In this document: positions 34,156 to 44,033 of the stretch, piece after piece | How the letters are laid out: each line of letters begins with the position of its first letter | Position numbering within the stretch: the stretch's first letter is position 1 | Source: Acetobacteraceae bacterium | GTDB lineage: Bacteria > Pseudomonadota > Alphaproteobacteria > Acetobacterales > Acetobacteraceae | Direction: 5' to 3' | Length of the DNA stretch: 60,277 nucleotides | Assembly: GCA_024280945.1 (NCBI GenBank) | Contig: JAMXLO010000156.1 | Span: 1 to 60,277, forward strand | The notes under the pieces: generated by a model | The model's input: only the letters and a program-made list of their open reading frames with translations | Told to the model about the DNA's origin: nothing | Database searches by the model: none | Translations under genes and position numbers: made by a program

Positions 34156-35919
34156 ATGATTCTGCTGTCGCGCCTTGGCATCCTGGTGTCATTGGCGATC
34201 CTGAGCCTCCCAGCTTCCGCCCTGGCCGTCGATATCTGGACCGTGGGTGTCAACAACACACGCCAGGGGTGGAACAAGTCCGAGACCGTCCTGACTACGG
34301 CGAATGTTCCCAGGCTGAAGAAGATTCGCGAGTTCATCGTCGATGAGAAGATCGATACGTCGCCACTCGTCGTCGGCAACAGGCTCTATGTGTTCACGAT
34401 GACGAACACCGCATTCGTCTTCGACGTCAACACCGGCGCCCAACTCGCTCGCCGGCAGCTTGCACCGCCGTTCGACCCGGCCGACATCGCCAACCCGCCG
34501 GGCAGGGGTATGGACCTTCACAACATTTATCGCAACTGGGGAATTACCGCGACGCCGGTGATCGATGTCGCCAGCAACACGATTTATGTCACGACTTTCG
34601 GAAAACCAAATCCCGCCAGCCAGAACATCGAACGCAACAACATGATCTGGATACTCGATGCCAACAGCCTCGCGGACAAGAAACCGCCGGTGCTTATCGA
34701 GGGCAACGCCGACAACGGTGGCGGCGGAATCCCGAATGGCTTCGCAGTACCCTACCAGAAGATGCGCGCAGGCCTCGGGTTGATTGACGCCGGAGGCCAC
34801 AAGGCCGTCGTGGCCTCGTTCTCTATCAATGGCGAGAACCCGCGTGGCCCCGGCCATGGCTTCGTCACCGCCTTTGATGTACGCGGCCTCGACCGTGAAG
34901 ACGGTTTCGCGCCGAGACCGGCGATCTTCAACATCACGCCAGGCGGCGGTGCAGGCGGTGTGTGGATGTCCGGCTCAGGCCCGGCGATCGAAGGTGATGA
35001 CATCTACTTCACGACCGGAAACGGCATGGACCCCGGCACCATGCCCGGAAACTTCGCCGAGAGCTTCGTCAAGCTGCACTACACGCCGGGGCAGGCCGGG
35101 GTCGACAACGGCAAGCCGAAGCTGGACGTCGCCGATTTTTGGGGTGCCTTCAGCGACTTCAGTCGGGCCGATGAGGACCAGGACCTCGGCGCCGCCGGCG
35201 TGGTCCTGGTTCCTGAACGGGGCAACCTGATCGGCGGGGGCAAGGACGGCATTATCTACAATTTGAATCGCAACAACCTGGGTCACAATCTGTGGGATCC
35301 GCAGTTCAACCTGCCATTCGTCGCTACCTACCTGCCCAACCCGCCGAACGGCCCGGCCGGCCTGCCGACCTCGACGGCTGCCAATCCGAACTGGCCGATT
35401 GTGAAATTGGATCGCAATGCCGCGGCGCAGACGCCGACCGGAAAGACGTATCACATTCACGGAACCCCGGTGTACATGGAGCGGGTGAACGGTGCCAGCA
35501 TCTATATCTGGGGCGAGAATGAGCGATTGAAGGTATACAACGTTGATTTCGCGACCAAGCGCATTACCGCGTTCCGGGCGGAAGGCACGCAGTTCGCGTC
35601 AGGCAATATGCCCGCGCCCGGGGGCATGCCAGGCGGACGCCTGGTGATTTCGTCCAACGGCACGGCGCCTGGCACAGGCGTTGTCTGGGCCAGCTATCCG
35701 GTCCAGGGGAACGCCAACTCCGCGGTCGTGCATGGAGCGCTGGTGGCCTACGACGCGACGACCGTCGTCAATGGCACGCAGCTCAAACAGCTGTTCCACA
35801 GCGATGGCAATCCCCGGGACAACCTGGGGAACTTTGCCAAGTACTCCACTCCCGTAGTCGCGAACGGCAAGGTCTATGTCGGCACGTTCAGCAACAAGGT
35901 TGTCCAATACGGTCTTTGA
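34156..35919 (+). CDS. secreted PQQ-type beta-propeller (quinoprotein-like) protein
   Basis: A 587-residue protein with a Sec signal peptide (residues 1-24, ending ASALA). The rest is a beta-propeller with repeats such as TSPLVVGNRLYVFTMTNTAF, TATPVIDVASNTIYVTTFG, GPAIEGDDIYFTTGNG and STPVVANGKVYVGTFSNKVV, typical of pyrroloquinoline-quinone-repeat proteins. I do not see the Cys-Cys pair and Asp set of classical PQQ alcohol dehydrogenases, so enzyme activity is uncertain; a structural or binding propeller is possible. A secreted protein gene follows 51 bp downstream on the same strand. Confidence 0.8.
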   Translation: MILLSRLGILVSLAILSLPASALAVDIWTVGVNNTRQGWNKSETVLTTANVPRLKKIREFIVDEKIDTSPLVVGNRLYVFTMTNTAFVFDVNTGAQLARRQLAPPFDPADIANPPGRGMDLHNIYRNWGITATPVIDVASNTIYVTTFGKPNPASQNIERNNMIWILDANSLADKKPPVLIEGNADNGGGGIPNGFAVPYQKMRAGLGLIDAGGHKAVVASFSINGENPRGPGHGFVTAFDVRGLDREDGFAPRPAIFNITPGGGAGGVWMSGSGPAIEGDDIYFTTGNGMDPGTMPGNFAESFVKLHYTPGQAGVDNGKPKLDVADFWGAFSDFSRADEDQDLGAAGVVLVPERGNLIGGGKDGIIYNLNRNNLGHNLWDPQFNLPFVATYLPNPPNGPAGLPTSTAANPNWPIVKLDRNAAAQTPTGKTYHIHGTPVYMERVNGASIYIWGENERLKVYNVDFATKRITAFRAEGTQFASGNMPAPGGMPGGRLVISSNGTAPGTGVVWASYPVQGNANSAVVHGALVAYDATTVVNGTQLKQLFHSDGNPRDNLGNFAKYSTPVVANGKVYVGTFSNKVVQYGL

Positions 35920-35970
35920 ACCACCATTGTGTCACTCTCGAGCCAACGAATGACAGGAAAGGGCAGCGTC

Positions 35971-36534
35971 ATGACCGCACGCTCTCCCCACAAGCGCCCG
36001 GATGCGCGACTGCTCGTCGCCTCCGCGGCAGCCGTGCTGCTGGTCGGCACCATCCCAGGCAGCGCGCAGCCGGCCGCGCCGGTGCAGCAAGGCCCCGCCG
36101 CACCTCCCGCCTCCGCACCGGTCACAACCGCGGCAACCGAGAACCTCAGCGACCTCAATGCCGTGACCTTCAGCTGCGCCAAGGCTGGGCTGAACGCTGC
36201 TGCCAGGGAGGCCGCCAAGGCTCCCTCCCAGGGCACCTATCAGTTCGCCTTTTTCAGGATCGTCAGCGACACTCACCATTCTACTTATGAGGTTCACTTC
36301 AAAAGCAACTACGAGGGCGAGAAGGAACTGAAGTACTGCGTCGCAATCTATTGTCAGCAAGGTTGGGACCCGAAGAACACCCAGCCTGTGGTCACTTTGA
36401 TGCCCGACGAGCGTCGGCCTGCCAGGGCCAAAGCGGTCCGGACGGCGGAGGCCACGGATTGCAGCCATCACTGGCACTCTCCGGCAAAGCGCGTATACAA
36501 CGAGGCAGGTGAGAAGCCGGCCGACCGAAATTGA
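35971..36534 (+). CDS. secreted hypothetical protein with conserved-looking cysteines
   Basis: A 187-residue ORF. The N-terminus ([20 protein letters not shown], then PGSAQPAA) is a Sec signal, and a low-complexity Pro/Ala/Gln region follows. The globular part (about 60-150) holds Cys residues in [20 protein letters not shown] and ATDCSHHWH that could form disulphides in the periplasm. I start at the ATG preceded by AAAGGG; an in-frame upstream ATG at 35950 lacks one. It is likely co-transcribed with the propeller gene. I do not recognise the family. Confidence 0.68.
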   Translation: MTARSPHKRPDARLLVASAAAVLLVGTIPGSAQPAAPVQQGPAAPPASAPVTTAATENLSDLNAVTFSCAKAGLNAAAREAAKAPSQGTYQFAFFRIVSDTHHSTYEVHFKSNYEGEKELKYCVAIYCQQGWDPKNTQPVVTLMPDERRPARAKAVRTAEATDCSHHWHSPAKRVYNEAGEKPADRN

Positions 36535-36655
36535 CAAGTCTGCACGGCCGACATCGCCGTACTCCAGGGGAAGCGACAGGAAGCAACGTAACGCCATGGC
36601 GGTCCGGGACCGCCGCGGCGTGCTTTGGCGTCAACCCGGCTGGGAGTTGCAGCGT

Positions 36656-38836
36656 ATGGATTACGTGGATGCCGGCGGACTACGGATCGCCCGCCGACTA
36701 TATGATTTCGTCGACACCGAGGCGGCTCCCGGTACTGGGGTTGCCACCGCACAGTTTTGGCGAGGGCTCGGTGCGCTCATTCGCGACCTGGCGCCACACA
36801 ACAAGTCGCTTCTCGAGAAGCGCGATGCCCTGCAACGCCAGATCGACGCCTGGTACCTGGAAAACCGTGGCAAGCCCATCAGTCCCGAAGGCTATACACG
36901 ATTTCTGCGCGAGATCGGCTACCTTCAGCCGGAGCCGTCGGATTTCTCGATCGGCACCGGGAACGTCGATGCCGAGATCGCCACCATCGCGGGCCCGCAG
37001 CTCGTCGTGCCGGTGACCAATGCCCGCTATGCGCTGAACGCGGCCAATGCCCGGTGGGGCAGCCTCTACGACGCACTCTACGGCACCGATGCACTGCCTG
37101 AAGACAATGGAGCATCACGCGGTCCGGGCTATAACCCGGTCCGCGGTGTGCGGGTCATCGCCAGAGCGCGGCAGATCCTGGACCAGGCTGCACCACTCGC
37201 CATAGGTAGCCATCGCGACGCCAAAGGCTATGCAATCGACGACGGCCGACTTGCGGTCACTTTAAGCGACAATGCACGGACTGCTCTGGCGCATCCCGAG
37301 CAGTTCGTCGGGTATCGCGGCGAAGCCAGCGACCCATCATCTGTGCTGTTGAAGCATCACGGCCTGCACATCGAAATCGTCATCGATCGCAGCCGACCGA
37401 TCGGTCAGCAAGATCCCGCCGGCATCGCCGACGTGCTGCTGGAAGCAGCAATCACCACGATCCAGGATTGCGAGGATTCGGTCGCCTGCGTCGATGCCGA
37501 CGACAAGGTACTGGCCTATCGCAACTGGCTGGGGCTGATGCAAGGCACGCTCGAAGAGACGTTCGACAAAGGCGGCGAGACGATGACGCGACGTCTGGTA
37601 AGCGATCGAGTATATACATCACCCGACGGCGGCACGCTCAGTTTGCCTGGGCGTAGTCTGATGCTGGTGCGCAATGTTGGCCAGCACATGTACACCGACG
37701 CAGTGCTCGACTCATCGGGGTCACCGGTTCCAGAGGGTATGGTGGATGCAGCGGTAACGTCGCTGATCGCGATGCACGATCTCAAGAGTACTGGTCCGCT
37801 GCGCAACAGCCGCACCGGCTCGGTCTATATCGTGAAGCCAAAAATGCATGGGGCGAACGAGGTGGCATTTGCCGACGTGCTCTTTGCCCGCGTGGAGGAT
37901 ATGCTGGGGCTTGCGCGCAATACGCTGAAGATGGGGATCATGGACGAGGAGCGGCGCACCTCTGTCAATCTGAAGGCCTGCATCGAGGCGGCGAAGGACC
38001 GGGTGGTGTTCATCAACACGGGCTTCCTCGATCGCACCGGCGACGAAATCCACACGTCGATCGAAGCCGGTCCGATGATCCGCAAGAACGACATGCGCAA
38101 CACTGCATGGATCAAGGCGTATGAAGACCAGAACGTCGACATCGGTCTGGCCTGCGGTTTGCGCGGCCGCGCGCAGATCGGCAAAGGCATGTGGGCCGCG
38201 CCCGACCAAATGGCGGATATGATCGCGCAGAAGATCGGCCATCCCAAGGCAGGCGCCAACACCGCCTGGGTCCCCTCGCCCACCGCCGCGACCCTGCATG
38301 CGCTGCACTATCACGAGGTGGACGTGGCACATCGGCAGGAGGAACTCGCCAGCCGGCAACGCGCATTGCTCTCCGATCTGCTGACTATTCCGGTTGCCGA
38401 TCGGCCGAACTGGTCCCCCGACGACATCGCGCAGGAACTGGACAACAACTGCCAGGGCATTCTCGGCTATGTGGTCCGTTGGATCGATCAAGGAGTTGGC
38501 TGTTCCAAAGTGCCCGACATCCACGATATCGGCCTGATGGAGGATCGGGCGACCTTGCGCATCTCCAGCCAGCACATCGCCAACTGGCTGCACCATGGCA
38601 TTGTCTCGGAGCAGCAGGTCATGCAGACCATGCGACGGATGGCAAAGGTGGTCGATCGACAGAATGCTGATGACCCAAATTACCGACCCATGGCGCCGGC
38701 ATTCGAAGGGCCCGCATTCAAGGCCGCCTGCGACCTCGTCTTCAAGGGTCGCGCGCAGCCGAACGGCTACACCGAGTTCATCCTGCACGCGCGCCGGCGA
38801 GAGGCGAAGCACGCGAGCCTGACCAACCGCCATTGA
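36656..38836 (+). CDS. glcB: malate synthase G
   Basis: A 726-residue enzyme that condenses glyoxylate and acetyl-CoA into malate; the Escherichia coli protein is 723 residues. Landmarks are [39 protein letters not shown] with an acidic Mg2+-site region, [49 protein letters not shown] and [17 protein letters not shown] precedes the ATG at 36656. No isocitrate lyase or glycolate oxidase gene is in view, so glyoxylate must come from elsewhere. Its stop overlaps the hutF start. Confidence 0.97.
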   Translation: MDYVDAGGLRIARRLYDFVDTEAAPGTGVATAQFWRGLGALIRDLAPHNKSLLEKRDALQRQIDAWYLENRGKPISPEGYTRFLREIGYLQPEPSDFSIGTGNVDAEIATIAGPQLVVPVTNARYALNAANARWGSLYDALYGTDALPEDNGASRGPGYNPVRGVRVIARARQILDQAAPLAIGSHRDAKGYAIDDGRLAVTLSDNARTALAHPEQFVGYRGEASDPSSVLLKHHGLHIEIVIDRSRPIGQQDPAGIADVLLEAAITTIQDCEDSVACVDADDKVLAYRNWLGLMQGTLEETFDKGGETMTRRLVSDRVYTSPDGGTLSLPGRSLMLVRNVGQHMYTDAVLDSSGSPVPEGMVDAAVTSLIAMHDLKSTGPLRNSRTGSVYIVKPKMHGANEVAFADVLFARVEDMLGLARNTLKMGIMDEERRTSVNLKACIEAAKDRVVFINTGFLDRTGDEIHTSIEAGPMIRKNDMRNTAWIKAYEDQNVDIGLACGLRGRAQIGKGMWAAPDQMADMIAQKIGHPKAGANTAWVPSPTAATLHALHYHEVDVAHRQEELASRQRALLSDLLTIPVADRPNWSPDDIAQELDNNCQGILGYVVRWIDQGVGCSKVPDIHDIGLMEDRATLRISSQHIANWLHHGIVSEQQVMQTMRRMAKVVDRQNADDPNYRPMAPAFEGPAFKAACDLVFKGRAQPNGYTEFILHARRREAKHASLTNRH

Positions 38837-40161
38837 GGACGCGCTACCTCGCTCAAGCCGCATTGCTCGATCGGCACATCGAATCCGATGTGCTGATCGA
38901 GGTCGGCAGCGATGGAACCATCCTCTCGGTCTGCCCGCATGCCAGTGAGCCTGCTGCACATATCGCCGGCCTTGTCGTGCCGGGCGTGCCGAACCTCCAT
39001 TCGCACGCATTCCAGCGTGCAATGGCTGGCCTCGCGGAACGCGCCGGTCTCGGCGGCGACGACTTCTGGCAATGGCGCGACGTTATGTACCGCTTTCTCG
39101 CCATCCTCACACCGGATGACGTGCAGGCCATTGCGGCACAGCTCTACGTCGAGTGCCTGCTGCAGGGCTACACCTCCGTGGCCGAGTTCCACTACCTGCA
39201 CAACGCGGCAGACGGCTCGCGCTACGCAGACCCAGCCGAGCTGTCGCATCGCATCGTTGCCGCGGCGCAGTGTGCGGGCATCGGACTCACATTGCTGCCG
39301 GTACTGTATTGTCGGTCGCAGTTCGGTGGTGCACCGCCGACCGGTGGACAGCGCCGCTTCGTTCTTTCTCCCGACGGCTACGCCGACCTGTGTGCGAGCG
39401 TGTCACGCAGCGCAGCAATTGGTATAGCGCCGCATTCGCTGCGGGCGGTGACGCCGGACGAATTACGCCAGGCGATTGCGCTTGCCGACCGATATGCGGC
39501 GCCGATCCATATTCACGTAGCCGAGCAGGAGAAGGAGGTCGCCGACTGCATCGCCTGGGGCGGAGCGCGACCGGTCGCGTGGCTGTTGGATCACGCACCG
39601 GTTGGTGCACGTTGGTGCCTCGTGCACGCCACGCACGTCGATGCCGCGGAACGGCAGCGTCTCGCCGATTGTGGCGCTGTGGCAGGGTTGTGCCAGACGA
39701 CCGAAGCCAACCTTGGTGACGGCATTTTCCCATTGCGGCCTTTCCTGGCAGAAGGCGGACGCTTCGGTATTGGAAGCGACGCAAATACCTGCACCAGCCC
39801 AGTCGAGGAACTGCGCTGGCTGGACTATATCCGGCGGCTGGAAACGCGCAGGCGCAATCTGGTCGATGACCTTTATCCCCGGGCACTGTCGGGTGGAGCG
39901 CAGGCGCTGGGCCGCAACGCGGGCAGCATCGCGCCGGGCAAGTTGGCCGATCTGGTGGTGCTGGACACTGCGCATCCGACCCTTGTCGGCCGCACCGGCG
40001 ATAGGCTGCTGGACGCCTGGATCTACTCCAGCAACGGCACGCCGGTACGTGACGTGATGGTGGCCGGCAGGTGGGTCGTGCGCGACGGCCACCATCATGA
40101 ATGGCAGACGATCGGCGCAGCGTTCGCTCGAACCATGCACCGGCTGGCAAGCGAGCTATAG
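38833..40161 (+). CDS. hutF: formimidoylglutamate deiminase
   Basis: A 442-residue amidohydrolase superfamily enzyme. In the five-step histidine pathway HutF converts formimino-glutamate to formyl-glutamate and ammonia. Metal motifs are [31 protein letters not shown] and [19 protein letters not shown], all typical of HutF. The only sensible start is TTG at 38833, overlapping the malate synthase stop by four bases, so translation is probably coupled. No other hut genes are adjacent. Related guanine- or N-formimino-deaminases share the fold, so the substrate is likely but not certain. Confidence 0.88.
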   Translation: MRTRYLAQAALLDRHIESDVLIEVGSDGTILSVCPHASEPAAHIAGLVVPGVPNLHSHAFQRAMAGLAERAGLGGDDFWQWRDVMYRFLAILTPDDVQAIAAQLYVECLLQGYTSVAEFHYLHNAADGSRYADPAELSHRIVAAAQCAGIGLTLLPVLYCRSQFGGAPPTGGQRRFVLSPDGYADLCASVSRSAAIGIAPHSLRAVTPDELRQAIALADRYAAPIHIHVAEQEKEVADCIAWGGARPVAWLLDHAPVGARWCLVHATHVDAAERQRLADCGAVAGLCQTTEANLGDGIFPLRPFLAEGGRFGIGSDANTCTSPVEELRWLDYIRRLETRRRNLVDDLYPRALSGGAQALGRNAGSIAPGKLADLVVLDTAHPTLVGRTGDRLLDAWIYSSNGTPVRDVMVAGRWVVRDGHHHEWQTIGAAFARTMHRLASEL

Positions 40162-40162
40162 G

Positions 40163-41005
40163 CTAGGGCGCCTGCATCACCGCCTCGCAGGCCACCGGCA
40201 GCGGTGGCGGATGGTAAGGCGGCGCCGGCTTCGGTGGCAGATCCAGCTGGTCGAACCACCACTGCAGCGTTGCGTCGCAGCCATCGCCTGGCGGCGGCGG
40301 TGGCGCTTGCACGCAATCGTATTGATCGGCAGGACAACGAAACCGGATGTGCATATGCGCTGCGTGGCCGTACCACGGCCGCATCAGTCGCAGCCAGGAG
40401 CGATCGCCTGTCACATCGTGGCAGAGTTGCCGCTTGATCGCGGGATTGACCAGGACGCGGTCAATGTCCGGCAGGCTGGCAGCCAGGCGCAGCAGCGTCA
40501 CGACGCCGGGTGACCAGTGCAGCGGATCTATGCCGCGTTGATCGGGCCGCACCATGCTGGTTAGTTCCACGCTCTCACGCTCTGCCGCAGTCAGCGAACG
40601 CTTCGGCGCAATATTCAGTCCGACGTCGACGTCCAGCCCCAGCTGGTGGCTCTGGTGTCCGCCAGGCAATGGGCCGCCGCGCGGTCGGGAAATATCCTCA
40701 ATATAGAGGTCTCCAAGCCCAGCCGCATGCGTCTGTGCTGCAAGTGACTGAATGCGCGCGACGGTAGACGGGGCACCCCAAAAGGAGCTGCGCGCAAGGT
40801 GGATGGTCTGGAAACCTACGCCCACGGGCGGCAACTGCACGGCCCCCGTTATGCATCCCGAGGCTTGGCTGCCGATAATGTGGAACGGTCCTGGTGCCGG
40901 CGTGTCCGCGGCGGCGGCGAGGCTCAGGACGGCCAGTACGGCGATCCCCCCACGCAAGGATCTCAAGCGGTTATCAGAACTGTCGCTCAAGCACCTTGAG
41001 GACAT
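40163..41005 (-). CDS. mepA: penicillin-insensitive murein endopeptidase MepA
   Basis: A 280-residue periplasmic LAS-type metallopeptidase that cuts cross-links in peptidoglycan. After a signal peptide (GGIAVLAVLSLAAAAD) come the metal motifs GGHQSHQLGLDVDV and WYGHAAHMHIRFRCP, the signature of MepA. The Pro-rich C-terminus (PPPPPGDGC and PPKPAPPYHPPPLP) is unusual. I use the ATG at 41005, which overlaps the end of the Wza-like gene by 32 bases; TTG starts nearer the signal peptide are also possible. It lies tail-to-tail with hutF. Confidence 0.88.
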   Translation of the reverse strand: MSSRCLSDSSDNRLRSLRGGIAVLAVLSLAAAADTPAPGPFHIIGSQASGCITGAVQLPPVGVGFQTIHLARSSFWGAPSTVARIQSLAAQTHAAGLGDLYIEDISRPRGGPLPGGHQSHQLGLDVDVGLNIAPKRSLTAAERESVELTSMVRPDQRGIDPLHWSPGVVTLLRLAASLPDIDRVLVNPAIKRQLCHDVTGDRSWLRLMRPWYGHAAHMHIRFRCPADQYDCVQAPPPPPGDGCDATLQWWFDQLDLPPKPAPPYHPPPLPVACEAVMQAP

Positions 41006-41558
41006 CGCCGGGCCGCAGGAAGGCCTGCGGACTCGCCCGGCCTTGGACCGTCCTGCCTTCGCTTGAGCGAACAATCGCCACGTAGTCATCGATTGCCCGA
41101 TAGGTGAAGCCGCCGCCCACGGCAACCGCTGACAGCACCGTCATCCCCGGTTGATAAGAGTATTGGCCGGGTTTGTTGACCTCGCCCAAAACGTAGATCG
41201 AGCGGTAGCCTATGACCTCGACAGCAACGGACGGCCCCCGCACCAAGTCGCCGTGACGCAGTGCCGCTGCCACAGTGCCTTCCAACCCGCTGGACGTGAG
41301 GCCCGCAGCATGCACCGTGCCGATCAGGGGCAGCGAAATGTTGCCGCTGTCGTTGACCCGGAATTCGCCTGTGAGGTTCTCTTCACCGTAGGTAATGATC
41401 CGCACCTGGTCACCGGGACCGAGCCTGTAGTCAGGCGGTCCGGCATCTTGCAGCAGCGGCAACTCGCTCCCCGGACCACCACACGCGAGAAGCAACAAGA
41501 GGATCAACAGTGAAATCTGGCGTGCCGCGCACACTGGCGGGACTGCGACAAGCTGCAT
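40974..41558 (-). CDS. Wza-like polysaccharide export lipoprotein
   Basis: A 194-residue protein with a lipoprotein signal; the lipobox reads LLLACGG with Cys26. DYRLGPGDQVRIITYGEENLT and ISLPLIGTVHAAGLT form the Poly_export domain, and SIYVLGEVNKPGQYSYQPGMT is the SLBB domain. Members form the periplasmic and outer-membrane channel for capsule or exopolysaccharide. No other export or polymerase gene is nearby, so this is an orphan. GAGG precedes the ATG. Confidence 0.9.
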   Translation of the reverse strand: MQLVAVPPVCAARQISLLILLLLLACGGPGSELPLLQDAGPPDYRLGPGDQVRIITYGEENLTGEFRVNDSGNISLPLIGTVHAAGLTSSGLEGTVAAALRHGDLVRGPSVAVEVIGYRSIYVLGEVNKPGQYSYQPGMTVLSAVAVGGGFTYRAIDDYVAIVRSSEGRTVQGRASPQAFLRPGDVLKVLERQF

Positions 41559-41836
41559 GCCTCGACTATGCGGTCTGAGGGATTAGCCAAGACTTAACAT
41601 TATCCGCGCAGCGGAAGCCGCTGGACTTACGCAATACCAGCGAGTGCGCTTGCCGCAGTTGTCAGCGACACGGGAAAGCGTCGGCCGGCCACGGAAGCGG
41701 AACAATAGGTTCGCCCTGCTTACAGCCATTCACCTTACTGTGCAGGTTTCAACCCTGGTTCATGCTCTGTGTTCGAGCCGGTATCCCTCAGGGCTGTCGC
41801 CAAGGCCACGTCGATCGGACCGGGAGGAGACGCCGT

Positions 41837-42175
41837 ATGACAGTAGCGTTCTACCGCATCTACGAACTGGATTCTGCCGAGCAGGTCATGGACGGGTATT
41901 CCGTCGTGTGCCGATCGGACAGCGCTGCGCTGGCGATGGCCAGCAACTGTGCGGAGAATCGTGCGGCTGCTGTGGAGGTGTGGGAAAGCGGCCGGCGGGT
42001 TGCCCGCCTCGACTGCACGATGACACCACGGACCACATTAGCTGGTTCTCTCGCTGTAGTGGCGCACAAAGCGTGCGCCCAGTTCGGTGAGCGCCTCAAC
42101 CAACTGCGCACCGGTCGCCGCCGAGCAGAGACGCGCGTTGGCTCCGAAGACGGCGTCCGGCGTGATCTCGGATAG
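41837..42175 (+). CDS. small DUF6894-like hypothetical protein with run-on C-terminus
   Basis: A 112-residue ORF behind an excellent ribosome site (GGGAGGAG). Residues 1-65 (AFYRIYELDSAEQVMDGYSV, SDSAALAMASN, AVEVWESGRRVARLD) have the compact fold seen in many small alphaproteobacterial proteins that end at about this point. The remaining residues, after TMTPRTT, overlap the creatininase gene on the other strand for 138 bases and look unlike a domain. A lost stop codon is likely. Function unknown. Confidence 0.6.
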   Translation: MTVAFYRIYELDSAEQVMDGYSVVCRSDSAALAMASNCAENRAAAVEVWESGRRVARLDCTMTPRTTLAGSLAVVAHKACAQFGERLNQLRTGRRRAETRVGSEDGVRRDLG

Positions 42176-42838
42176 CTCGATAGGCACATCGATCTCGGCG
42201 CCCTCGAAGCTCGCGGTGCCGAACCCGGTGACCGGCATGCCGATGATATCGGGTGCGCCATGCGGCGGGGGCGTCAGGTCGGGCCGCATCCATTGCGGGA
42301 ACAGATGCGTGGTGATCGAGGTCAGCGGATCAGCGCCATGGCCGCTGGTCTGCTTCGTTTTCTCGGCACCAACGATGTCAGGCATCAGGCCCCGCGCGAT
42401 CTTCCACAGATAGAAGCTTGGGATCAGCACGTGGCGCGCGCGCCAGGTCTCACGCGCGGTGTCCAGTACCGCCTGGGTGTTGCCGGCATGGCCGTTGACC
42501 ACGATCAGCCGCGTGATGTCGTGCCGCAGCAGGCAGGCGAACACGTCCCGCAGCACGGCGCGGAACGTCTCCTGGCCTAGGGCCATGCCGCCCGGTGCAG
42601 TGCCGAAAAAGTCGGCGCCGCCGTAAGCCAGAACCGGTGCCACCAGCGTGCGCGTGCCACGCGTTGTGGCACGTTCCGCGATCAGTTCCGCCATGCGTTC
42701 GGCAGAAAGATAATCGCCCATTGGCGCGTGTGGACCCTGGTCCTCGAAACTGCCGAGAGGCAGCAGCACGACGGGGCGCGCCAGCAGAATCTCACGCATC
42801 TCGTGGGCGGTGATCTCGCCCATGCGGTACTTGGTCAT
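42038..42838 (-). CDS. creatininase family protein
   Basis: A 266-residue metal-dependent amidohydrolase of the creatininase/MftE type. Motifs are VVLLPLGSFEDQGPHAPMGDY (E..GPH..), YGGADFFGTAPGGMAL, VVNGHAGNTQAV (N-G-H-G-G-like) and SGHGADPLTS. Substrates of family members are cyclic amides such as creatinine or N-formyl compounds. The ATG at 42838 lies 10 bases after the stop of the M20 hydrolase, so the two form one operon. C-terminus overlaps the rightward small gene. Confidence 0.88.
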   Translation of the reverse strand: MTKYRMGEITAHEMREILLARPVVLLPLGSFEDQGPHAPMGDYLSAERMAELIAERATTRGTRTLVAPVLAYGGADFFGTAPGGMALGQETFRAVLRDVFACLLRHDITRLIVVNGHAGNTQAVLDTARETWRARHVLIPSFYLWKIARGLMPDIVGAEKTKQTSGHGADPLTSITTHLFPQWMRPDLTPPPHGAPDIIGMPVTGFGTASFEGAEIDVPIELSEITPDAVFGANARLCSAATGAQLVEALTELGARFVRHYSERTS

Positions 42839-42848
42839 GATCGGGCCA

Positions 42849-44033
42849 TCATGCCAGCAGTTCCAGCGCAGCGCGCGACAGCGCCTGCACGCCAAAGCCG
42901 ATGCAGCGCTCGTCGGGCTGATAAGCCGAGTTGTGCAGCCGATCGTTTCGGGCCGGCTGCGATGAGCCGACACGCAGCTGGAAGGCTGGGACTAGTTCAG
43001 CCATCAGGGCAAAGTCCTCACCGCCCAGACTAGGCTCGAACTCACCTATGGCGTCGCCAAACTGATGGCGGACGGCAGTGACGACCGGCCGGAGTACGCG
43101 TTCATCGTTGCGCAGCGCTGGGACGCCAAGGTGGTAGTTCACCTCGCAGTCAACGCGCATGCCCGCGTCCATACCGGCAGCGAGGCGCTTGATCGCAGCT
43201 TCGGCGGTGGCGCGCGCTTCCTCATGCAGCGTGCGTACAGTGCCTTTGATCAGGCAGCTATCAGGGATGATGTTGTAGGTGGTGCCTCCCTGAATGGCAC
43301 CGACAGTCACCACGGCAGGGTGCATCGGCCTCACTTCTCGCGACACGACGGTCTGCAGCTGCGCCACCAGCATCGCCGCGGCGACCAGTGGATCGACCGT
43401 GGTGTGCGGATAGGCAGCGTGACCCGACTTGCCGCGCACGACGATGTCGAAGCGGTCGGAGGCGGCAAGACAGGCACCGTGCACGTAGCCGAAGGTGCCA
43501 ACCGGCATTTCCGGGTGGTTGTGAAAGGCGAGTGCGAAGTCGATCTTGGGATCTTCCATCAACCCGTCATCGATCATGGCGCGCATACCGCCAAGACACT
43601 CTTCGGCCGGCTGAAACACCAGCTTCACAGTGCCAGCAAGTTGCGGCGCCAAGTCCTTCAACACCGCCGCGACGCCAAGCAGCGTGGTCGTGTGGATGTC
43701 GTGGCCGCAGGCGTGCATCAGGCCAGGCTTCGTGCTGGCGAAGGGCAGGCCCGAAGTTTCCTCGATTGGCAGCGCGTCCATGTCGGCGCGGATAGCGAGC
43801 ACTGGGCCTGGACGACCGCCTTCAATCAGGCCGACCACACCGGTCTTGCCTATGCCGCACCGGTGGGCGATGCCGAGGCGGCTCAGTTCACGGGTGACGA
43901 CGCCGGCGGTGCGGATCTCTTCGAAGGCGAGTTCTGGGTGGGCGTGGATGTCGCGACGGGCTTCGACCAACGCAGGCTCGATACGCTGGACGGCGTCGCG
44001 AATGACGATCGTGGGATCGTTGGGGAGGGTCAT
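42849..44033 (-). CDS. M20-family amidohydrolase (hippurate hydrolase/N-acyl amino-acid type)
   Basis: A 394-residue zinc peptidase-like enzyme. Metal and catalytic motifs are AIRADMDALPIEE, LMHACGHDIHTTTLLG and LVFQPAEECLGGMRAMI; the dimerisation domain (RFDIVVRGKSGHAAYPH) is intact. Members cleave N-acyl amino acids, hippurate or indole-3-acetyl amino acids. It is followed by the creatininase-like gene, so the pair may degrade an N-acyl or lactam compound. The start at 44033 fits the family; the ribosome site is weak. Confidence 0.93.
   Translation of the reverse strand: MTLPNDPTIVIRDAVQRIEPALVEARRDIHAHPELAFEEIRTAGVVTRELSRLGIAHRCGIGKTGVVGLIEGGRPGPVLAIRADMDALPIEETSGLPFASTKPGLMHACGHDIHTTTLLGVAAVLKDLAPQLAGTVKLVFQPAEECLGGMRAMIDDGLMEDPKIDFALAFHNHPEMPVGTFGYVHGACLAASDRFDIVVRGKSGHAAYPHTTVDPLVAAAMLVAQLQTVVSREVRPMHPAVVTVGAIQGGTTYNIIPDSCLIKGTVRTLHEEARATAEAAIKRLAAGMDAGMRVDCEVNYHLGVPALRNDERVLRPVVTAVRHQFGDAIGEFEPSLGGEDFALMAELVPAFQLRVGSSQPARNDRLHNSAYQPDERCIGFGVQALSRAALELLA

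Noticed and set aside
37721-39022. 433-codon minus-strand frame across malate synthase and hutF
   Set aside because: Antisense to two unambiguous enzymes; composition is that of a shadow frame in GC-rich DNA.
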